NCBI GenBank assembly: GCA_002923375.1
Contig: BEIJ01000001.1
Coordinates: 248,001 to 312,000 of the forward strand
Direction: 5' to 3'
From: a bacterium HR33
GTDB lineage: Bacteria; Gemmatimonadota; Gemmatimonadetes; Gemmatimonadales; GWC2-71-9
DNA length: 64,000 bases
The notes beneath the pieces were generated by a model. That model did no database searches. It saw only the letters and a program-made list of their open reading frames with translations, and was not told the origin of the DNA. Shown here piece after piece: positions 37,061 to 51,549 of this stretch (position 1 is its first letter; each line of letters begins with the position of its first letter). The position numbers and the translations under genes were made by a program.

Positions 37061-37100
37061 TCTACTTAAATCCGAAACTCCTAACTTAAATCCGAAACTC
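37061..37100. repeat. Tandem direct repeat in the rpsL leader
   Basis: Two adjacent 20-base units (37061-37080 and 37081-37100) share a perfect 17-base core, ACTTAAATCCGAAACTC. On the minus strand the repeat lies 5 to 44 bases upstream of the rpsL ATG and covers the place where a ribosome binding site would be expected. Confidence 0.85.
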
Positions 37101-37159
37101 GATATAGTTTCCTGTAAACCGGTGGCCGGAGAGCTGCGCTTATCCGGTACAGACTTTTG

Positions 37160-37188
37160 AAGGTAGATAGCCCATAGCTCTAGGTCAA
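37160..37188 (-). promoter_or_regulatory. Candidate promoter of the str-S10-spc operon
   Basis: On the minus strand, TTGACC (37188-37183), a 17-base spacer and TACCTT (37165-37160). The first hexamer is like those of purA and the tRNA operon; the second is weak. It lies about 100 bases before rpsL. Confidence 0.4.
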
Positions 37189-37216
37189 GTCTCGCTACCA
37201 GCCAGCGGAGAAGCAA

Positions 37217-38776
37217 ATGCACAGGAACCCAGGCAAAACTCCGACCCTCATCGCCCTAGCTCAGATACTCGGCTTCCTGGCTCCCGCGGCCGGCCCCGCG
37301 GTCGCCCAGAACCCCCTGGAAGCGGTGCGGCGTTACCGCGACGCCAACCAGGGCGCAATCATCGCCGAACTCAGAGACCTCCTCTCCGTCCCCAACGTAG
37401 CCGGAGACCTGCCGAACATCCGGCGGAACGCGGAGCTGCTGGCGTCCATGTTAAGAAAAAGGGGTGCCACCGCCCGAATCATAGAGACCGGGGGAGAGCC
37501 CTTGGTCTACGGGGAGATAGGAGAACCGGGCAGGCCTACCATCCTGTTCTATTGCCACTACGACGGACAGCCGGTGGAACCCGCCAACTGGGACCAGGAG
37601 AATCCTTGGGTGCCGGTCTTGAGGACTGCGAGCATAGAGGCGGGCGGCCGCATCGTGCAGGGCTGGCCGGGGCCTGCCGACCGAGTCGATCCGGAATGGA
37701 GAGTCTACGCCCGCTCGGCGAGCGACGACAAGGCTCCCATCGTGGCGCTGCTCAGCATCCTGGACGCCTGGCGCGCGGCTGGGATCACGCTCCCCAACCG
37801 CCTCAAGTTTCTCTTCGAGGGCGACGAGGAAGCGGGCTCCCGCCACTTGGCCGCCGCTGCCCGGCAGCACCGGGAGCTTCTCTCAGCCGATCTGGCCGTG
37901 ATGGCCGACGGCCCCATCCATCCTTCGGGCAGGCCGTCGGCGTTCTTTGGTCTCCGTGGTCTGGTGACCGTGGACCTGACGGTTTACGGTCCCATCAGAC
38001 CGCTCCACTCGGGACACTACGGTAACTGGGCCCCGAATCCCGCCATGCGGCTGGCCCAGCTTTTGGCCTCCATGAAGAACGCCGACGGAGAGGTGCTCGT
38101 GGACGGCTGGGAGGACGACGTGATCCCTCTGGGCCCCGCGGAGTTGAGAGCATTGGAGAGGTTCCCCCATGACGACGAGGTCCAGCGGCTGCAATTCCAG
38201 CTCGGGTCCGTGGATGGAAAGGGTCGGACCCGGCATGAGCTCATCGCGCGTCCGTCCTTGAACATCCGCGGTCTTCAAAGTTTGTTCGTGGGACCCGGGG
38301 CTCGCACTCTGATCCCCTCGGTGGCGGTGGCTTCGCTCGATTTGCGCCTGGTGGCGGGCAACACGCCGCAACGCCAAGTGGAAAAGTTGGTGCGCCACAT
38401 CGAGGCTCAAGGTTACACCGTGGTCCGGGAGGATCCGGACTCTGCCATGCGGGTGAACACTCCGCGTCTGGTGAAGGTGGAGGCCGGTGCGGGGTACCCG
38501 GCGGGGCGTACCCCCTTAGACCACCCCGCGGCGGTGGCCGTAGTGCGCGCCTTGGAGGGCGCCGGGCTGGGTGAGCCGGTGGTGGTACCCACCATGGGCG
38601 GGAGTGGGCCGGCGTATGTCTTTACCGACATCTTGGGGCAGCCTTTTGTGATCGTGCCTATCGTCAATCACGACAACAATCAGCATGCCGAAAACGAGAA
38701 CCTGCGGGTGGGGAATCTGTTTCGGGGGATGGAGATTTTGGCGGCGGTGGCCAGCGCGCCGCTCAGGCCCCGCTAG
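37217..38776 (+). CDS. Exported M20-family metallopeptidase
   Basis: A 519-residue zinc peptidase. A signal peptide of about 30 residues ends in PAVAQ. The metal-binding features of the M20 dipeptidase group are present: FYCHYDGQPV (first His-x-Asp), SASDDKAPIVALL (bridging Asp), FEGDEEAGSRH (catalytic Glu pair), and HAENENLRVGNLFRGM near the C-terminus. A dimerisation domain lies at about residues 230-390, including LHSGHYGNWAPNP. It probably hydrolyses dipeptides or small N-acyl amino acids in the periplasm. It stands alone on the plus strand between rpsL (divergent) and rpoC (convergent). Confidence 0.9.
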   Translation: MHRNPGKTPTLIALAQILGFLAPAAGPAVAQNPLEAVRRYRDANQGAIIAELRDLLSVPNVAGDLPNIRRNAELLASMLRKRGATARIIETGGEPLVYGEIGEPGRPTILFYCHYDGQPVEPANWDQENPWVPVLRTASIEAGGRIVQGWPGPADRVDPEWRVYARSASDDKAPIVALLSILDAWRAAGITLPNRLKFLFEGDEEAGSRHLAAAARQHRELLSADLAVMADGPIHPSGRPSAFFGLRGLVTVDLTVYGPIRPLHSGHYGNWAPNPAMRLAQLLASMKNADGEVLVDGWEDDVIPLGPAELRALERFPHDDEVQRLQFQLGSVDGKGRTRHELIARPSLNIRGLQSLFVGPGARTLIPSVAVASLDLRLVAGNTPQRQVEKLVRHIEAQGYTVVREDPDSAMRVNTPRLVKVEAGAGYPAGRTPLDHPAAVAVVRALEGAGLGEPVVVPTMGGSGPAYVFTDILGQPFVIVPIVNHDNNQHAENENLRVGNLFRGMEILAAVASAPLRPR

Positions 38777-38820
38777 GCAGCGGGGTCCGCTTTCGGGGTC
38801 GCGCCTGATGGTTCGGCTCC

Positions 38821-38867
38821 AAAAGGAAAGCTCGCCGACCGAGGCGACCCTGGCCGGCGAGCTTTCC
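38821..38867. terminator. Terminator between the M20 peptidase gene and rpoC
   Basis: A perfect 13-bp stem: GGAAAGCTCGCCG at 38825-38837 pairs with 38855-38867. Read on the minus strand it is followed by TTTT, so it is best placed to end the rpoBC operon. It may also work for the plus-strand peptidase gene, where the following T-run is short. Confidence 0.8.
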
Positions 38868-38888
38868 GCTTGAAGGCGGGCGCCGCGG

Positions 38889-43166
<4,278 letters not shown>

Positions 43167-43173
43167 CTCTCGC

Positions 43174-46100
43174 TCACTCCTCCCCTTCCTCGCTGGTACC
43201 CAGCGTAACCTTGAGTCCCAGTGCCTGAAGCTCCTTGACCAGCACGTTGAAGGACTCCGGTATGCCGGGGTCGGGAAGGTTCTGACCCTTGACTATCGCT
43301 TCGTAAACCCTGCTCCGCCCGTTCACATCGTCGGACTTCACGGTGAGCATCTCCTGAAGCGTATGGGCCGCGCCGTACGCCTCCAAGGCCCACACCTCCA
43401 TCTCCCCGAAACGCTGCCCGCCGAACTGGGCCTTCCCAGCCAGCGGCTGCTGCGTAACCAGGGAGTAGGGACCGATGGATCGGGCGTGAATCTTGTCGTC
43501 CACCAAGTGGGCTAGCTTCATCATGTAGATGCTGCCCACCGTAACATCCGATGCGAACCACTCTCCGGTACGGCCGTCGCGCAAGCGGCACTTACCCGTA
43601 GGCGTAAGGCCGGCCAGCTTCAAAAGCTCGCGGGCCGCAGCCTCCACGTCGGCCTCGCTCTTGGGGCCAAGGAGAGCCGCCAATGCCGCAAGGCCCCGGC
43701 GCTCCAGCAACTCGGCCGCGCCGAGGTCGAGCAGCTTCTCGATCTCCCGGAGACCGGCTTTCAGAGCAGCCTGTTCGGACTTGCTCAGAGCCTCTTCGCT
43801 TCGCAGCCGGCTCAGGTGGTAGTCCCTCTCCTCCTTGAGCTCGCGTTTGGCGCGGTCGGCCAGCTCCCGGGCCGCCTTCTCCAGGAAGGACCGCACCGCG
43901 TGGAACAGATCCCGGGTCTCCTGCGATACCGCGCGGCTGCCCAAGGAGTCGATCTTCAGGCTGGCGATATCCGGCCGCCCTCCGTTCTCCGAAGGCAGCC
44001 GCTTGAGGTCGGCCAACACCTGCCGCAAAGTCTCCGCGGAGGGCGAGGGAGCCTGAGCCTTCAGGTTCAAAGCCTGCCCCGCCCACACCAGCCCGGCCAC
44101 TCTCAGAAGAACCGCGATTTCCTCTTCGTCCGCGCCTTGGAAAACCGGTGTCTTCGCCTGGAATCCCAAGATGCGCGCCGCCCATCCGAGATGGGTCTCC
44201 AAGATCTGACCCACGTTCATGCGGCTGGGAACTCCCAGCGGGTTGAGCACGATGTCCACCGGTGTCCCGTCGGGCAAGAACGGCATGTCTTCCTCGGGAA
44301 CGATCCGAGCCACCACACCCTTGTTTCCGTGGCGGCCGGCCATCTTGTCACCCACCGAAATCTTCCGCTTCTCGGCCAAATAGACCTTCACCAGCTGGAT
44401 TACGCCCGGAGGCAACTCGTCCGGCTGGAGAATCTTGTCGATTTGGTCTTCCGCCTTCTCTTCGATTTTGGCCCGCTCCCGGTTGGCCGCCTCGATCGCC
44501 GCCCGGATCCGGTCGTTAGCCGCTTTGTTCACCACCCGGAAGGTCTTGAGATCCACCTCCGACCACTTCACGTCCGACAATACTTCCTTGGTGAGCTTGG
44601 TCCCCGGGGGCAAATACTCCTCCACCGTTCCCGCGCGAAGCATCACCGCCACTTCCTGCCCGGCCGCGAGCTCGCTCAGCTCCTCAAACAAGACCGCACT
44701 GATGCGGGCTTTCTCCTCGGCTTCCACCCGCCGCACCTCGCCGATCCTCTCGCCCCGGTCCTTCTCCACCACGGGATCTTCGATGCGGGAGAAGATCTTC
44801 ACGTCTATCACCACACCCTCCATCCCCGGCGGAACCCGCAGGGAGGAGTCCTTGACGTCCTTAGCCTTCTCGCCGAAGATCGCAGTGAGGAGTTTTTCCT
44901 CGGGCGAAAGCTCGGTCTCTCCCTTGGGGGTGATCTTGCCCACCAAAATGTCGCCCGACCGCACATGGGCCCCGATGCGGACGATTCCCCTCTCGTCCAA
45001 ATCCACCAGGGCATCTTCCGAAACGTTGGGAACCTCGCGGGTGATCTCTTCCTGACCCCGCTTGGTATCCCGCACGTGGAGCTCCAGCTCCTGGATGTGG
45101 ATCGAGCTGTAAACGTCGTCCTTTACCAAACGCTCGGAGATGACGATGGCGTCCTCGAAGTTGTAGCCGTACCACGGCATGAACGCGACCAGCACGTTGG
45201 CCCCGAGGGCCAGCTCTCCGTGATCGGTAGCCGCCCCGTCGGCTATGATCTGCCCGGCCTCCACCCAGTCCCCCACCCTGACCAAGGGACGCTGGTTCAC
45301 CGCCGTGTCCTGGTTGGTTCGCCAGAACTTCTTGAGACGGTAACGATCGTGCTGGAGGAGCCTCGCCAGAGGCACCTCCCCCCGGTCGGCGGCTCCGGTT
45401 CCCGTGTCGATCACGATCTCGTCGGCAGTGACCTTGCTTACCCTGCCCGAGCGCCGCGCCACCACCACCGCCCCGGAGTCCCGCGCGACCTTCTCTTCCA
45501 AACCGGTGCCGACCAAAGGCGCCTGGGGGAAGAGAAGCGGCACGGCCTGCCGCTGCATGTTGGAGCCCATCAGCGCCCGGTTGGCGTCGTCGTGCTCCAG
45601 GAAGGGAATCAGGGCGGCCGCTATGGAGACCAACTGCTCCGGCGCCACGTCCATGAAGTCGATCCGAGACGGGGGGAGCAGCGGATAATCGTCCCGTTTG
45701 CGGCAGAGGACCAGATCGTTGATGAAGCGGCCCTCCTCGTCGGTGGGGGCGTTGGCCTGAGCCACCGCGTACTCCTCTTCTTCCGAGGCGGAGAGCCACT
45801 TGATCTCATCGGTAACCCGGCCGTCCCGGACTACCCGGTACGGGGTCTCGATGAAGCCGAGCTCGTTGACCCGAGCGTAGGTGGAGAGGCTGGTAATCAG
45901 CCCGATGTTGGGACCCTCCGGCGTCTCGATGGGGCACATGCGCCCGTACTGCGAGTAGTGCACGTCCCGCACCTCGAAGCCGGCTCGCTCCCGGGTCAGA
46001 CCTCCCGGGCCCAGCGCGCTCAACCGGCGCTTGTGCGTCAGCTCGGCCAGGGGATTGGTCTGGTCCATGAACTGCGACAACTGGGAGCTGCCGAAGAACG

Positions 46101-47658
46101 CCTGAATCACGGCGCTCACCGTCCGGGCGTTCACCAGATCGTCCAAAGTGATCGCTTCCGGATCGCTGTAGATGCTCATCCGCTCCTTGATCAGTCGCGC
46201 CATCCGCGACAGACCCACCGAGAACTGGTTGGCGATGAGCTCGCCGACGGTTCTCACCCGGCGGTTGCCCAGATGGTCGATGTCGTCGGTGTAGCCTCTT
46301 CCCTCCGACAGCTCCAGCAGGTAGCGAATGATCGCCACGAAGTCCTCTTCGGTGAGGACCGTATGGGTGAGCGGAACGTTGACCTTGAGCCGCTGGTTGA
46401 TCTTGTAGCGGCCGACCAAACCCAAGTCGTAACGCTTGGGATTGAAGAACAGGCGGTGCAGAGCCGCCCGGGCGGTCTCCAGGTTGGGAGCCTCTCCCGG
46501 CCGCAGCAGCGAGTAGATCTGCTCCAAGGCGTCGGCTTCCGACATGGTGGGGTCCTTGGCCAAGGTGTTCTTGATGAGCTGAGACTCCGCCCGGGCCGAC
46601 GTGACCAAAACGTCCACCTTGGTGACGCCCAAATCCAAGAGTTTCTTCTTGAGCTTATCGTTGAGCTCCTTGCCCGCCTCGGCCACCACCTCTCCGGTTT
46701 CGGGATGCGGCACGTCAAAGGCCAGAACGTAGGGTTCCTCCCGATCCCGCATCGCCACCGGGCGCTCCTCTTCCCGGAGGTCTATGGTGGTGTATCGGGC
46801 AAAAACTTTGATCCGCTTGATCCCGGCTCTGAGTAGGCGGTGGTAGCGATCCTGGGTCAGCTCTTCGCCCTCCCGGATCAGCGGCTCGCCCTCCGGCTCC
46901 TCCGGATTGGGAACGGTCTCCGCCGCCAGGGCGGTGTGTACTTCGCGCCGCATTATGCGCTCGTCCAGCTCCTGGGTGAGATCCAGGGTCCGGGTGGCGT
47001 AGAAAAGCCGCAGGATGTCGCTGTTGCTGCCGTAACCGAAAGCTCGCAGCAGCGCGGTGGCCGGGAACTTCTTCTTCTTGTCGATGTGAACGTAGATCAC
47101 GTCGTGGATGTCCACCGTAAACTCCACCCACGACCCCCGGAACGGTATGATCCTGGCGCTGTACAGCCTCTGGCCGTTGGGGTGCACCGTCTCTTCAAAG
47201 ACCACGCCCGGCGAGCGGTGGAGTTGCGAGACCACCACCCGCTCCGCTCCGTTGATCACGAACGTCCCCAGCGGAGTGAGGACCGGCAGCTCGCCCAAAT
47301 ACACTTCCTTTTCGATGATATTTTTGGGCCGCCGGCCGCCGCTTTCCAGAGTCTCGAACACCACCAAGCGGAGCGTGGCCTTCAGAGGAGCCGAGTAGGT
47401 CATGTCCCGCTCGATGCACTCCTCCACGCTGTACTTGGGCTCCCCCAGCGAGAACTTCACGAACTCCAACGAGTAGTTCCCGTTGACGTCCGTGATGGGG
47501 AACACCTCCCGGAAGACCCTCTCCAGACTGATATCGCTGCGCCCGTCTCCTTCGGGAGCCAGAAGCGCATTGAACGAACGCGTCTGGACCTCCAGGAGAT
47601 GCGGCATCGGCATCACCGTGGGCAGCTTCCGGAACGAAATAATCGGCATCTTGCTCAT
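43174..47658 (-). CDS. rpoB: DNA-directed RNA polymerase subunit beta, with a C-terminal-region insertion
   Basis: A 1494-residue subunit (E. coli has 1342). The rifampicin pocket [20 protein letters not shown] is wild-type in character. Near the end, [12 protein letters not shown] and [20 protein letters not shown], normally separated by a few tens of residues, lie about 185 residues apart. The extra ~150-170 residues (about 1182-1354; DNA 43597-44115) are rich in Ala, Leu, Glu, Lys and Arg and look helical. The C-terminus ([31 protein letters not shown]) is normal, so the gene is intact. Confidence 0.98.
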   Translation of the reverse strand: MSKMPIISFRKLPTVMPMPHLLEVQTRSFNALLAPEGDGRSDISLERVFREVFPITDVNGNYSLEFVKFSLGEPKYSVEECIERDMTYSAPLKATLRLVVFETLESGGRRPKNIIEKEVYLGELPVLTPLGTFVINGAERVVVSQLHRSPGVVFEETVHPNGQRLYSARIIPFRGSWVEFTVDIHDVIYVHIDKKKKFPATALLRAFGYGSNSDILRLFYATRTLDLTQELDERIMRREVHTALAAETVPNPEEPEGEPLIREGEELTQDRYHRLLRAGIKRIKVFARYTTIDLREEERPVAMRDREEPYVLAFDVPHPETGEVVAEAGKELNDKLKKKLLDLGVTKVDVLVTSARAESQLIKNTLAKDPTMSEADALEQIYSLLRPGEAPNLETARAALHRLFFNPKRYDLGLVGRYKINQRLKVNVPLTHTVLTEEDFVAIIRYLLELSEGRGYTDDIDHLGNRRVRTVGELIANQFSVGLSRMARLIKERMSIYSDPEAITLDDLVNARTVSAVIQAFFGSSQLSQFMDQTNPLAELTHKRRLSALGPGGLTRERAGFEVRDVHYSQYGRMCPIETPEGPNIGLITSLSTYARVNELGFIETPYRVVRDGRVTDEIKWLSASEEEEYAVAQANAPTDEEGRFINDLVLCRKRDDYPLLPPSRIDFMDVAPEQLVSIAAALIPFLEHDDANRALMGSNMQRQAVPLLFPQAPLVGTGLEEKVARDSGAVVVARRSGRVSKVTADEIVIDTGTGAADRGEVPLARLLQHDRYRLKKFWRTNQDTAVNQRPLVRVGDWVEAGQIIADGAATDHGELALGANVLVAFMPWYGYNFEDAIVISERLVKDDVYSSIHIQELELHVRDTKRGQEEITREVPNVSEDALVDLDERGIVRIGAHVRSGDILVGKITPKGETELSPEEKLLTAIFGEKAKDVKDSSLRVPPGMEGVVIDVKIFSRIEDPVVEKDRGERIGEVRRVEAEEKARISAVLFEELSELAAGQEVAVMLRAGTVEEYLPPGTKLTKEVLSDVKWSEVDLKTFRVVNKAANDRIRAAIEAANRERAKIEEKAEDQIDKILQPDELPPGVIQLVKVYLAEKRKISVGDKMAGRHGNKGVVARIVPEEDMPFLPDGTPVDIVLNPLGVPSRMNVGQILETHLGWAARILGFQAKTPVFQGADEEEIAVLLRVAGLVWAGQALNLKAQAPSPSAETLRQVLADLKRLPSENGGRPDIASLKIDSLGSRAVSQETRDLFHAVRSFLEKAARELADRAKRELKEERDYHLSRLRSEEALSKSEQAALKAGLREIEKLLDLGAAELLERRGLAALAALLGPKSEADVEAAARELLKLAGLTPTGKCRLRDGRTGEWFASDVTVGSIYMMKLAHLVDDKIHARSIGPYSLVTQQPLAGKAQFGGQRFGEMEVWALEAYGAAHTLQEMLTVKSDDVNGRSRVYEAIVKGQNLPDPGIPESFNVLVKELQALGLKVTLGTSEEGEE

Positions 47659-47819
47659 CTGCTCGCCTCACTCCGACAGAAACAGCTCCGCCCTCCCGGC
47701 GGCAAAAACCGACCGCCGGGCCCGGTCGGAGCCCGCCAGTAAAGAGCCTCTTTGGAACGAACCAGAGTACGAACCGCCATTAACCGCCGTGGTTGAAGTG
47801 AACCCGTAACCCCCGACCT

Positions 47820-47840
47820 TTTCCGGCACCAGGCCGGAAA
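47820..47840 (-). other. Hairpin between rplL and rpoB
   Basis: TTTCCGGC and GCCGGAAA form a perfect 8-bp stem with a 5-base loop about 10 bases after the rplL stop on the minus strand, with no T-run after it. The whole 193-base gap (47659-47851) also holds a second GC-rich inverted repeat near 47708-47728. This is the usual position of the partial terminator or RNase III site that lowers rpoBC expression relative to rplJL. Confidence 0.55.
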
Positions 47841-47851
47841 CCGCCCCGGGC

Positions 47852-48247
47852 CTACTTCAACTCGACGGTCGCGCCCTGCTCTTCCAGTTTCTTCTTGATC
47901 GCCTCGGCCTCTTGCTTGCTAATGCCTTCCTTGACCGTACCCGGCGCATTGTCCACCAGGTCCTTGGCCTCCTTCAGGCCCAAAGAGGTCACCTCCCGCA
48001 CCGCCTTGATGACCTGGATCTTCTTGGCACCGGGATCCTTGAGTATCACGGTCCACTCGGTCTTCTCCTCGGCCGCCGGCGCCGCCGCCTCCCCACCCGG
48101 CGCCGCAGCGGCAGCCACCGCCACCGGGGCCGTCACCGTGACCTTGAAACGCTCCTTGAACGCCTCGACCAACTCCGCCAGCTCGAAAACCGACAGATTC
48201 CCGATAGCGTCCAAAATCTCTTCCTTACTCAACGTCTTAGTAGCCAT
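47852..48247 (-). CDS. rplL: 50S ribosomal protein L7/L12
   Basis: A 131-residue bL12 of the stalk. It has the N-terminal dimerisation domain ([20 protein letters not shown]), an Ala-rich hinge ([15 protein letters not shown]) and a C-terminal factor-binding domain ([40 protein letters not shown]). Confidence 0.98.
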   Translation of the reverse strand: MATKTLSKEEILDAIGNLSVFELAELVEAFKERFKVTVTAPVAVAAAAAPGGEAAAPAAEEKTEWTVILKDPGAKKIQVIKAVREVTSLGLKEAKDLVDNAPGTVKEGISKQEAEAIKKKLEEQGATVELK

Positions 48248-48268
48248 TCTGGTTCTCTCCCAACTGGT

Positions 48269-48805
48269 TTACTCAGCGCCGCTCTTTTGCCGGTGGAGCG
48301 CTTCCAGCGCAGCCACCATCTGGTAGAACAAACCGTTCACTGCATGAACGAACCCAGAAAGCGGAGCCTCCAAAGCCCCGGCAACCTGGGACAACAACCC
48401 TTCCCGGGGAGGTAGCGCCGCCAGACGCTGAACCTCCGGCGCGCTTATCACCCGGCCCTCCACCAACCCCAGCTTCACCTGCGGCCGTTCGAATTCCTTT
48501 TGGAATTCCGCCAGAATCTTGGCCGCCGCCACCGGGTCCGACTCCGCAAATACGAAAGCGGTGGGACCGGCCAAAGCCTCCTTCAGCCCGTCGATCGCCA
48601 CCCGCTCCAAAGCCCGTACGGCCAGGGTGTTCTTCACCACCACATACTCCGCACCGGCCTTGCGGAACCGCCTCCTCAGGTCGGTCATATTCTTCACCTT
48701 GAGGCCCGTGAAATCCGTGAGATAGACGGCATGGGCCTTGGCCAGCCGATCGCTCAGCCGGTCCACCATCTCGCTTTTCTTGGAACGATTGGCAACCCGC
48801 GTCAT
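48269..48805 (-). CDS. rplJ: 50S ribosomal protein L10
   Basis: A 178-residue uL10 anchoring the L7/L12 stalk ([40 protein letters not shown]; a C-terminal helix that binds L12). The ATG overlaps the rplA stop by 4 bases. Confidence 0.97.
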   Translation of the reverse strand: MTRVANRSKKSEMVDRLSDRLAKAHAVYLTDFTGLKVKNMTDLRRRFRKAGAEYVVVKNTLAVRALERVAIDGLKEALAGPTAFVFAESDPVAAAKILAEFQKEFERPQVKLGLVEGRVISAPEVQRLAALPPREGLLSQVAGALEAPLSGFVHAVNGLFYQMVAALEALHRQKSGAE

Positions 48806-49491
48806 CGGTACACCGCCGGATCTATCTTTACCCCCGGCCCCATAGTACTGGACAACGTCACCGACCGTATGTAGGTCCCCTTCGCCGCCGCCGGCTTGGC
48901 CCTCACGACGGCATCCATGAAAGCCGCCAGGTTATCCAACAGTTGCTCCTTGGTAAACGACACCTTCCCTATGGGAGCGTGCACGTTGCCGGTCTTGTCC
49001 ACCCGGAATTCTATCTTTCCAGCCTTCACTTCCTTTACCGCCCGGGCCACATCCATGGTGACCGTGCCGGACTTCGGGTTGGGCATCAAACCCCGGGGAC
49101 CCAAAATCCGCCCCAGCGGACCTACCTGACCCATCATGTCCGGAGTGGCGATCACCGCGTCACATTCCAGCCACCCATCCTTGATCTTTTGGATGTACTC
49201 CGGACCCACAAAGTCCGCCCCCGCCGCTTCCGCCTCCCTGGCCTTCTCCCCCTGAGCCAGCACCAAGACCCTCACCTTCTTTCCCGTGCCGTGGGGAAGA
49301 ACCACCGTACCCCGAACTACCTGATCGGCATGCCTGGGATCGACGCCCAGCTTTACCGCCACCTCCACGGTCTCGTCGAACTTGGCGAAGGCCGCCTTCT
49401 TCACCGCCTCCACCGCCTCTTCCGGACGGTACGGCGCAGGCCGCGCCACCGCTTGTGCGGCAGCCCGGTATTTCTTCCCTACCGCGGGCAT
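48802..49491 (-). CDS. rplA: 50S ribosomal protein L1
   Basis: A 229-residue uL1 of the E-site stalk ([20 protein letters not shown]; the family signature around [40 protein letters not shown]). L1 also represses its own operon in many bacteria. The start overlaps the rplK stop by one base. Confidence 0.98.
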   Translation of the reverse strand: MPAVGKKYRAAAQAVARPAPYRPEEAVEAVKKAAFAKFDETVEVAVKLGVDPRHADQVVRGTVVLPHGTGKKVRVLVLAQGEKAREAEAAGADFVGPEYIQKIKDGWLECDAVIATPDMMGQVGPLGRILGPRGLMPNPKSGTVTMDVARAVKEVKAGKIEFRVDKTGNVHAPIGKVSFTKEQLLDNLAAFMDAVVRAKPAAAKGTYIRSVTLSSTMGPGVKIDPAVYR

Positions 49492-49928
49492 CAGTCCACC
49501 ACCTCGATTCCCATAGACCGCGCCGTACCCGCCACTATGGCCATCGCCCCCTCCAGATCGTTGGCATTGAGATCCGGCATCTTGATCTCAGCGATCTTGC
49601 GCAACTGCTCCCGGGTGACCCTACCCACCTTCTGGCGATTGGGCATGGGAGAACCCTTTTCGATACCCGCCTCTTTGCGAAGCAGCACCGCCGCCGGAGG
49701 CGTCTTGGTGATGAAACTGAACGTCCGGTCGGCGTAAATGGTCACCTCTACGGGAATGATCATCCCCGCCTGAGACTGAGTCTTGGCGTTGAACTGCTTG
49801 CAAAACTCCATGATGTTGACCCCGTGAGGGCCCAGGGCCGTACCCACCGGAGGCGCCGGTGTGGCCTGGCCCGCCGGGATCTGGATTTTCACGAACGCCG
49901 CAACTTTCTTTTTGGGCGCCGCCATCAA
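49491..49928 (-). CDS. rplK: 50S ribosomal protein L11
   Basis: A 145-residue uL11 of the GTPase centre ([36 protein letters not shown]; the RNA-binding C-domain with [20 protein letters not shown]). Two ATG codons stand side by side at the start. Confidence 0.98.
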   Translation of the reverse strand: MMAAPKKKVAAFVKIQIPAGQATPAPPVGTALGPHGVNIMEFCKQFNAKTQSQAGMIIPVEVTIYADRTFSFITKTPPAAVLLRKEAGIEKGSPMPNRQKVGRVTREQLRKIAEIKMPDLNANDLEGAMAIVAGTARSMGIEVVD

Positions 49929-50009
49929 CCTCTCTCCTCGAACGTTGTTCTACCAACCCGCCCGCTCACAAACCGCCGATCTCGCCGACCCGCCAAAACG
50001 AAACCGCCC

Positions 50010-50549
50010 TCAATGGGCTCGGAGCTGCAAATAATCCAACTCCACCGTCGTCGGCCGGCCGAAGAGACTCACACTCACCCGCACTTTGCCCTTGTCCGGC
50101 AGCACTTCCTGCACCGTACCGCTGAAATCGGTAAACGGCCCCTCGGTAATCTCCACCACCTGGCCCACCATGAGGGGGATCTCTTCCTTCTCCTCTTCCT
50201 CGCTGGGCACCTCGATCCCCAACAGCCGGTTCACCTCCTCCTGGCGCAAAGGCTGAGGCGTCCAACCCTGACCCACGAACTTGATCACCCCTTGGATACC
50301 GCTGATGATGGCCGCCGTCTCCTGATTCATGACCATCTCCACCAGTACATACCCGGGGTACTTCTTCCTCTCAACCGTGACCTTCTTCCCGTTCTTGATC
50401 TCGGTGACGGTCTCCGTCGGCACCATCACCTGCCGGATAGGGCGCTCCTCGGGCGGCCGCGGATCCGACTGGATCTTCCGCTCGATCAACGACCGGACCT
50501 TGTTCTCGTGACCGGCCGTCGTCTGAATTGCGTACCAGCGGTACTCCAT
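50010..50549 (-). CDS. nusG: Transcription termination/antitermination protein NusG
   Basis: A 179-residue elongation factor from the ATG at 50549 (MEYRWYAIQTTAGHENKVRS). The NGN domain (residues 1-115) includes KYPGYVLVEMVMNQETAAII and FVGQGWTPQPLRQEEVNRLL; the KOW domain (about 125-178) has VGQVVEITEGPFTDFSGTVQ. It couples RNA polymerase to Rho or to the ribosome. The longer open frame to 50699 only shadows secE. Confidence 0.97.
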   Translation of the reverse strand: MEYRWYAIQTTAGHENKVRSLIERKIQSDPRPPEERPIRQVMVPTETVTEIKNGKKVTVERKKYPGYVLVEMVMNQETAAIISGIQGVIKFVGQGWTPQPLRQEEVNRLLGIEVPSEEEEKEEIPLMVGQVVEITEGPFTDFSGTVQEVLPDKGKVRVSVSLFGRPTTVELDYLQLRAH

Positions 50550-50560
50550 AGCAGCCCCGA

Positions 50561-50842
50561 TCAAGCGAACAAACGCCCCAAGAAGTCGACCAGGATCAAG
50601 GAGAACAGCAAGTCCATCAGCCCGATAATGATCCCGATGATGATCACGAAAATTATGATCACCACCGTGGACTTCTTGAGTTCGTCCCATCCCGGCCAAG
50701 TGACCTTCTTTATCTCGGCCCGCACCTCCCCCAGGAAGCGGGCCAAACGCACCGCCGAATCCGCCACCCGCTGCCGCCAGCGAATCAGCGCTCCGGCACC
50801 CACAGCCCCCACCGCCGCCCCGAGAACCAGCCCGACGTCCAT
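50561..50842 (-). CDS. secE: Preprotein translocase subunit SecE
   Basis: A 93-residue protein. The conserved core FLGEVRAEIKKVTWPGWDEL precedes a single strong membrane helix (about residues 62-84). The first ~30 residues contain an additional hydrophobic Gly/Ala/Val stretch, so it may be anchored twice; otherwise it is the short type of SecE. It lies 4 bases after rpmG. Confidence 0.93.
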   Translation of the reverse strand: MDVGLVLGAAVGAVGAGALIRWRQRVADSAVRLARFLGEVRAEIKKVTWPGWDELKKSTVVIIIFVIIIGIIIGLMDLLFSLILVDFLGRLFA

Positions 50843-50846
50843 CCGG

Positions 50847-50999
50847 TTACTTGCTCTCCTTGTGCGGCGTGTGCTTGCCGCAACGAGGACAGAACTTCCG
50901 CCGCTCCAGGCGCTCCGGATGCTTCCGCCGGTTCTTGGTGGTAAAGTAGTTCCGGCTCTTACACTCGGAACATTCCATTATGATGTTCTCTCGGGGCAT
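50847..50999 (-). CDS. rpmG: 50S ribosomal protein L33, zinc-binding form
   Basis: A 50-residue bL33. My translation begins [20 protein letters not shown] and ends [14 protein letters not shown], so both CxxC pairs are present (C+ form). It lies between the tRNA-Thr gene and secE, its usual place in many phyla. Confidence 0.93.
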   Translation of the reverse strand: MPRENIIMECSECKSRNYFTTKNRRKHPERLERRKFCPRCGKHTPHKESK

Positions 51000-51028
51000 C
51001 ACTCCGCCTTTCCAAACCGCTGTCCCAA

Positions 51029-51101
<73 letters not shown>

Positions 51102-51146
51102 GTGGCTAACCCCCCACCGGCAATCACCCCGCCTCTCGGCCAGCAG

Positions 51147-51219
51147 AGCGGGCGACGGGACTCGAACCCGCGACCCTCAGCTTGGAAGGCTGATGCTCTA
51201 CCAACTGAGCTACACCCGC
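51147..51219 (-). tRNA. tRNA-Gly(TCC)
   Basis: Acceptor stem GCGGGTG/CGCCCGC with one G-T pair, anticodon loop CTTCCAAG with anticodon TCC, T-arm GGGTTCGAGTCCC. No CCA is encoded. Confidence 0.95.
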
Positions 51220-51220
51220 A

Positions 51221-51303
51221 TGGTGGGGGAAGGATTCGAACCTTCGTAGGCTAACGCCGGCAGATTTACAGTCTGCTCCCTTTGACCACTCGGGCACCCC
51301 ACC
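51221..51303 (-). tRNA. tRNA-Tyr(GTA)
   Basis: A class II tRNA of 83 bases with a long variable arm. Acceptor stem GGTGGGG/CCCCACC, anticodon loop CTGTAAATC with anticodon GTA, T-arm GGTTCGAATCC, discriminator A. One base separates it from tRNA-Gly. Confidence 0.95.
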
Positions 51304-51331
51304 AGTGCCGGTCATGCCGCCGCTCAACAGA

Positions 51332-51357
51332 CCACCCCGCCTTGACGCGCGGGGTGG
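51332..51357 (-). other. Hairpin between tRNA-Tyr and tRNA-Thr(TGT)
   Basis: CCACCCCGC pairs with GCGGGGTGG across an 8-base loop (9-bp perfect stem) with no T-run. It lies in the 100-base spacer of the tRNA transcript and may be a processing signal. Confidence 0.5.
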
Positions 51358-51403
51358 CCGTCAACCGGCAGCCGACGGGTCTCGTCGCCTGCCTCTCGTC
51401 CTG

Positions 51404-51476
51404 AGCTGACGAAGGGACTCGAACCCTTAACCTGCTGATTACAAATCAGCTGCTCTACCAATTGAGCTACGTCAGC
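51404..51476 (-). tRNA. tRNA-Thr(TGT)
   Basis: Acceptor stem GCTGACG/CGTCAGC, D-loop AGCTCAATTGGTAGAGC, anticodon loop ATTTGTAAT with anticodon TGT, T-arm GGGTTCGAGTCCC. It is the first tRNA after the promoter. Confidence 0.95.
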
Positions 51477-51507
51477 TAGCAAAATAGCGTTCCGACGCGA
51501 GCCTTCT

Positions 51508-51536
51508 ATCTTAGCAGCCCGGAGACCGAGGGTCAA
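51508..51536 (-). promoter_or_regulatory. Promoter of the tRNA - rpmG - secE - nusG operon
   Basis: On the minus strand, TTGACC (51536-51531), a 17-base spacer and TAAGAT (51513-51508). Transcription would begin near 51501, about 25 bases before tRNA-Thr(TGT). Confidence 0.65.
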
Positions 51537-51549
51537 CCACCCCGCCACC

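Noticed and set aside
43816-46836. A 1006-residue open frame antisense to rpoB
   Set aside because: Same explanation: rpoB is certain on the other strand and the translation has no protein-like features.
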